Below, piece after piece: positions 63,229-64,000 of a stretch of DNA of 64,000 nt. Position numbers and translations under genes: made by a program. This DNA comes from Bradyrhizobium sp. CB1717 (lineage in GTDB: Bacteria; Pseudomonadota; Alphaproteobacteria; Rhizobiales; Xanthobacteraceae): assembly GCF_029714325.1 (NCBI RefSeq), contig NZ_CP121666.1, positions 2,418,001 to 2,482,000 of the forward strand. Direction: 5' to 3'. Position 1 is the first letter of the stretch, and each line of letters starts with the position of its first letter. The notes below the pieces were generated by a model, which saw only the letters and a program-made list of their open reading frames with translations, made no database searches and was not told the origin of the DNA.

Positions 63229-64000
63229 AGACCGTCAGATCAGCGCCCCAGCCGGGCATGCCGCGCCTGACCACTTCAGCCATGATCGCCTCGATCGCGG
63301 CCGAGGGACAGAAAACGAAGCCAGCGCCCTTTGGCCATGCGCTGGTCGAGCTCGCGCGCAGCCGTCCCGATGTGGTCGGCATGACGGCCGATCTCGGCAA
63401 ATACACCGATCTACACATCTTCGCCAAGGAATTTCCGGACCGCTATTACCAGATGGGCATGGCGGAGCAGCTTCTGTTCGGCGCCGCCTCGGGCCTTGCT
63501 GCCGAAGGTTTCATGCCGTTCGCGACCACTTACGCCGTGTTCGCATCCCGCCGTGCCTACGATTTCATACATCAGACGATTGCGGAGGAAGACCGCAACG
63601 TGAAGATCGTGTGCGCATTGCCCGGCCTGACCTCGGGCTATGGCCCGAGCCATCAGGCCGCGGAGGATCTCGCGCTCTTCCGCGCCATGCCGAACATGAC
63701 TGTCATCGACCCATGCGACGCCCACGAAATCGAGCAGCTGGTGCCTGCGATCGCAGCGCATCAGGGGCCCGTTTACATGCGCCTTCTTCGTGGCCAGGTA
63801 CCGGTGGTGCTGGACGAGTACGACTACAAGTTCGAGTTGGGCAAAGCCAAGCTGATCCGCGACGGGAAGGACGTTCTAATCATCTCATCCGGCATCATGA
63901 CCATGCGTGCGCTCGAGGCCTTGCAAACTCTGAAGAACGACCGCGTCGATGCTGCGGTGCTGCATGTTCCGACCATCAAGCCGCTCGACGCCGAGACGAT
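63225..64000 (+). CDS. Transketolase, C-terminal subunit (partial)
   Basis: The second half of the split transketolase, open to the end of the window, so only about 258 residues are visible. FGHALVELARSRPDVVGMTA, YYQMGMAEQLLFGAASGLAA (the conserved Glu for cofactor activation), FMPFATTYAVFASRRAYDFI and GPSHQAAEDLALFRAM are typical. YMRLLRGQVP follows. ATG 63225 overlaps the stop of the N-terminal subunit, so the two are made together. The C-terminal domain continues past the window edge. Confidence 0.93.
   Translation, partial: MKTVRSAPQPGMPRLTTSAMIASIAAEGQKTKPAPFGHALVELARSRPDVVGMTADLGKYTDLHIFAKEFPDRYYQMGMAEQLLFGAASGLAAEGFMPFATTYAVFASRRAYDFIHQTIAEEDRNVKIVCALPGLTSGYGPSHQAAEDLALFRAMPNMTVIDPCDAHEIEQLVPAIAAHQGPVYMRLLRGQVPVVLDEYDYKFELGKAKLIRDGKDVLIISSGIMTMRALEALQTLKNDRVDAAVLHVPTIKPLDAET

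Overview
The window reads as high-GC alphaproteobacterial (Rhizobiales) DNA, most likely a Bradyrhizobium-type symbiosis island or integrative and conjugative element (ICE). The reasons are the set of small rhizobial conserved hypothetical genes, the Ku / ATP-dependent ligase / PolX repair cluster, the rhizobial ICE order (ArdC, ParB-like, helicase, Toprim, DUF2493, DUF736, split DUF2285 regulator, excisionase-like HTH, RepA, DUF2840, TraF, lytic transglycosylase, relaxase, TraG, trbBCDEJKLFGI, DUF2274), and a gibberellin biosynthesis operon of the type found in nitrogen-fixing rhizobia. Genus is inferred from gene content only. I see no rRNA, tRNA, CRISPR array, integrase or nod/nif genes.

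Layout. 0-2.8 kb: an IS110-family transposase, a 364-bp tandem duplication and two small minus-strand genes. 2.8-14.1 kb: a DNA-repair and stress neighbourhood with Ku (frameshifted), NUDIX, metallophosphoesterase, an intact ATP-dependent ligase, an RNase HII paralogue, PolX and a second ligase (frameshifted), mixed with small hypothetical genes. 14.1-15.4 kb: a repeat-rich stretch with one lysine-rich 27-residue gene and its terminator. 15.4-27 kb: ICE maintenance genes. 27-31.9 kb: excision and replication control, with iterons and a candidate oriT. 31.9-47.4 kb: relaxase, coupling protein and a complete trb type IV secretion set, interrupted once by an MFS transporter gene. 47.5-51 kb: a TauD-like dioxygenase, a PaiB-like protein and decayed DNA. 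51-60 kb: the gibberellin operon (CYP112, CYP114-ferredoxin fusion, SDR, CYP117, GGPP synthase, CPS, KS). 60.6-64 kb: a LysR regulator divergent from an SDR and a split transketolase that runs off the window.

How the parts work together. The gibberellin operon is complete from isoprenoid precursors (GGPP synthase, CPS, KS) through oxidation (CYP117, CYP114 plus ferredoxin, SDR, CYP112). No CYP115 is visible, so GA9 is the predicted end product. The conjugation set looks intact, but several control or maintenance genes carry small deletions or stops: Ku, the LigD-like ligase, ParB-like, the XRE repressor, and a TAG codon at position 12 of the FseA-like excision activator. That activator also keeps a CCA TGA C junction that looks like a +1 programmed frameshift site.

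Two classes of repeated structured leaders precede ICE genes (ardC and parB; DUF2493 and DUF736) and are not explained by the coding annotation. All family calls come from reading motifs and from memory of the families; no database search was run.
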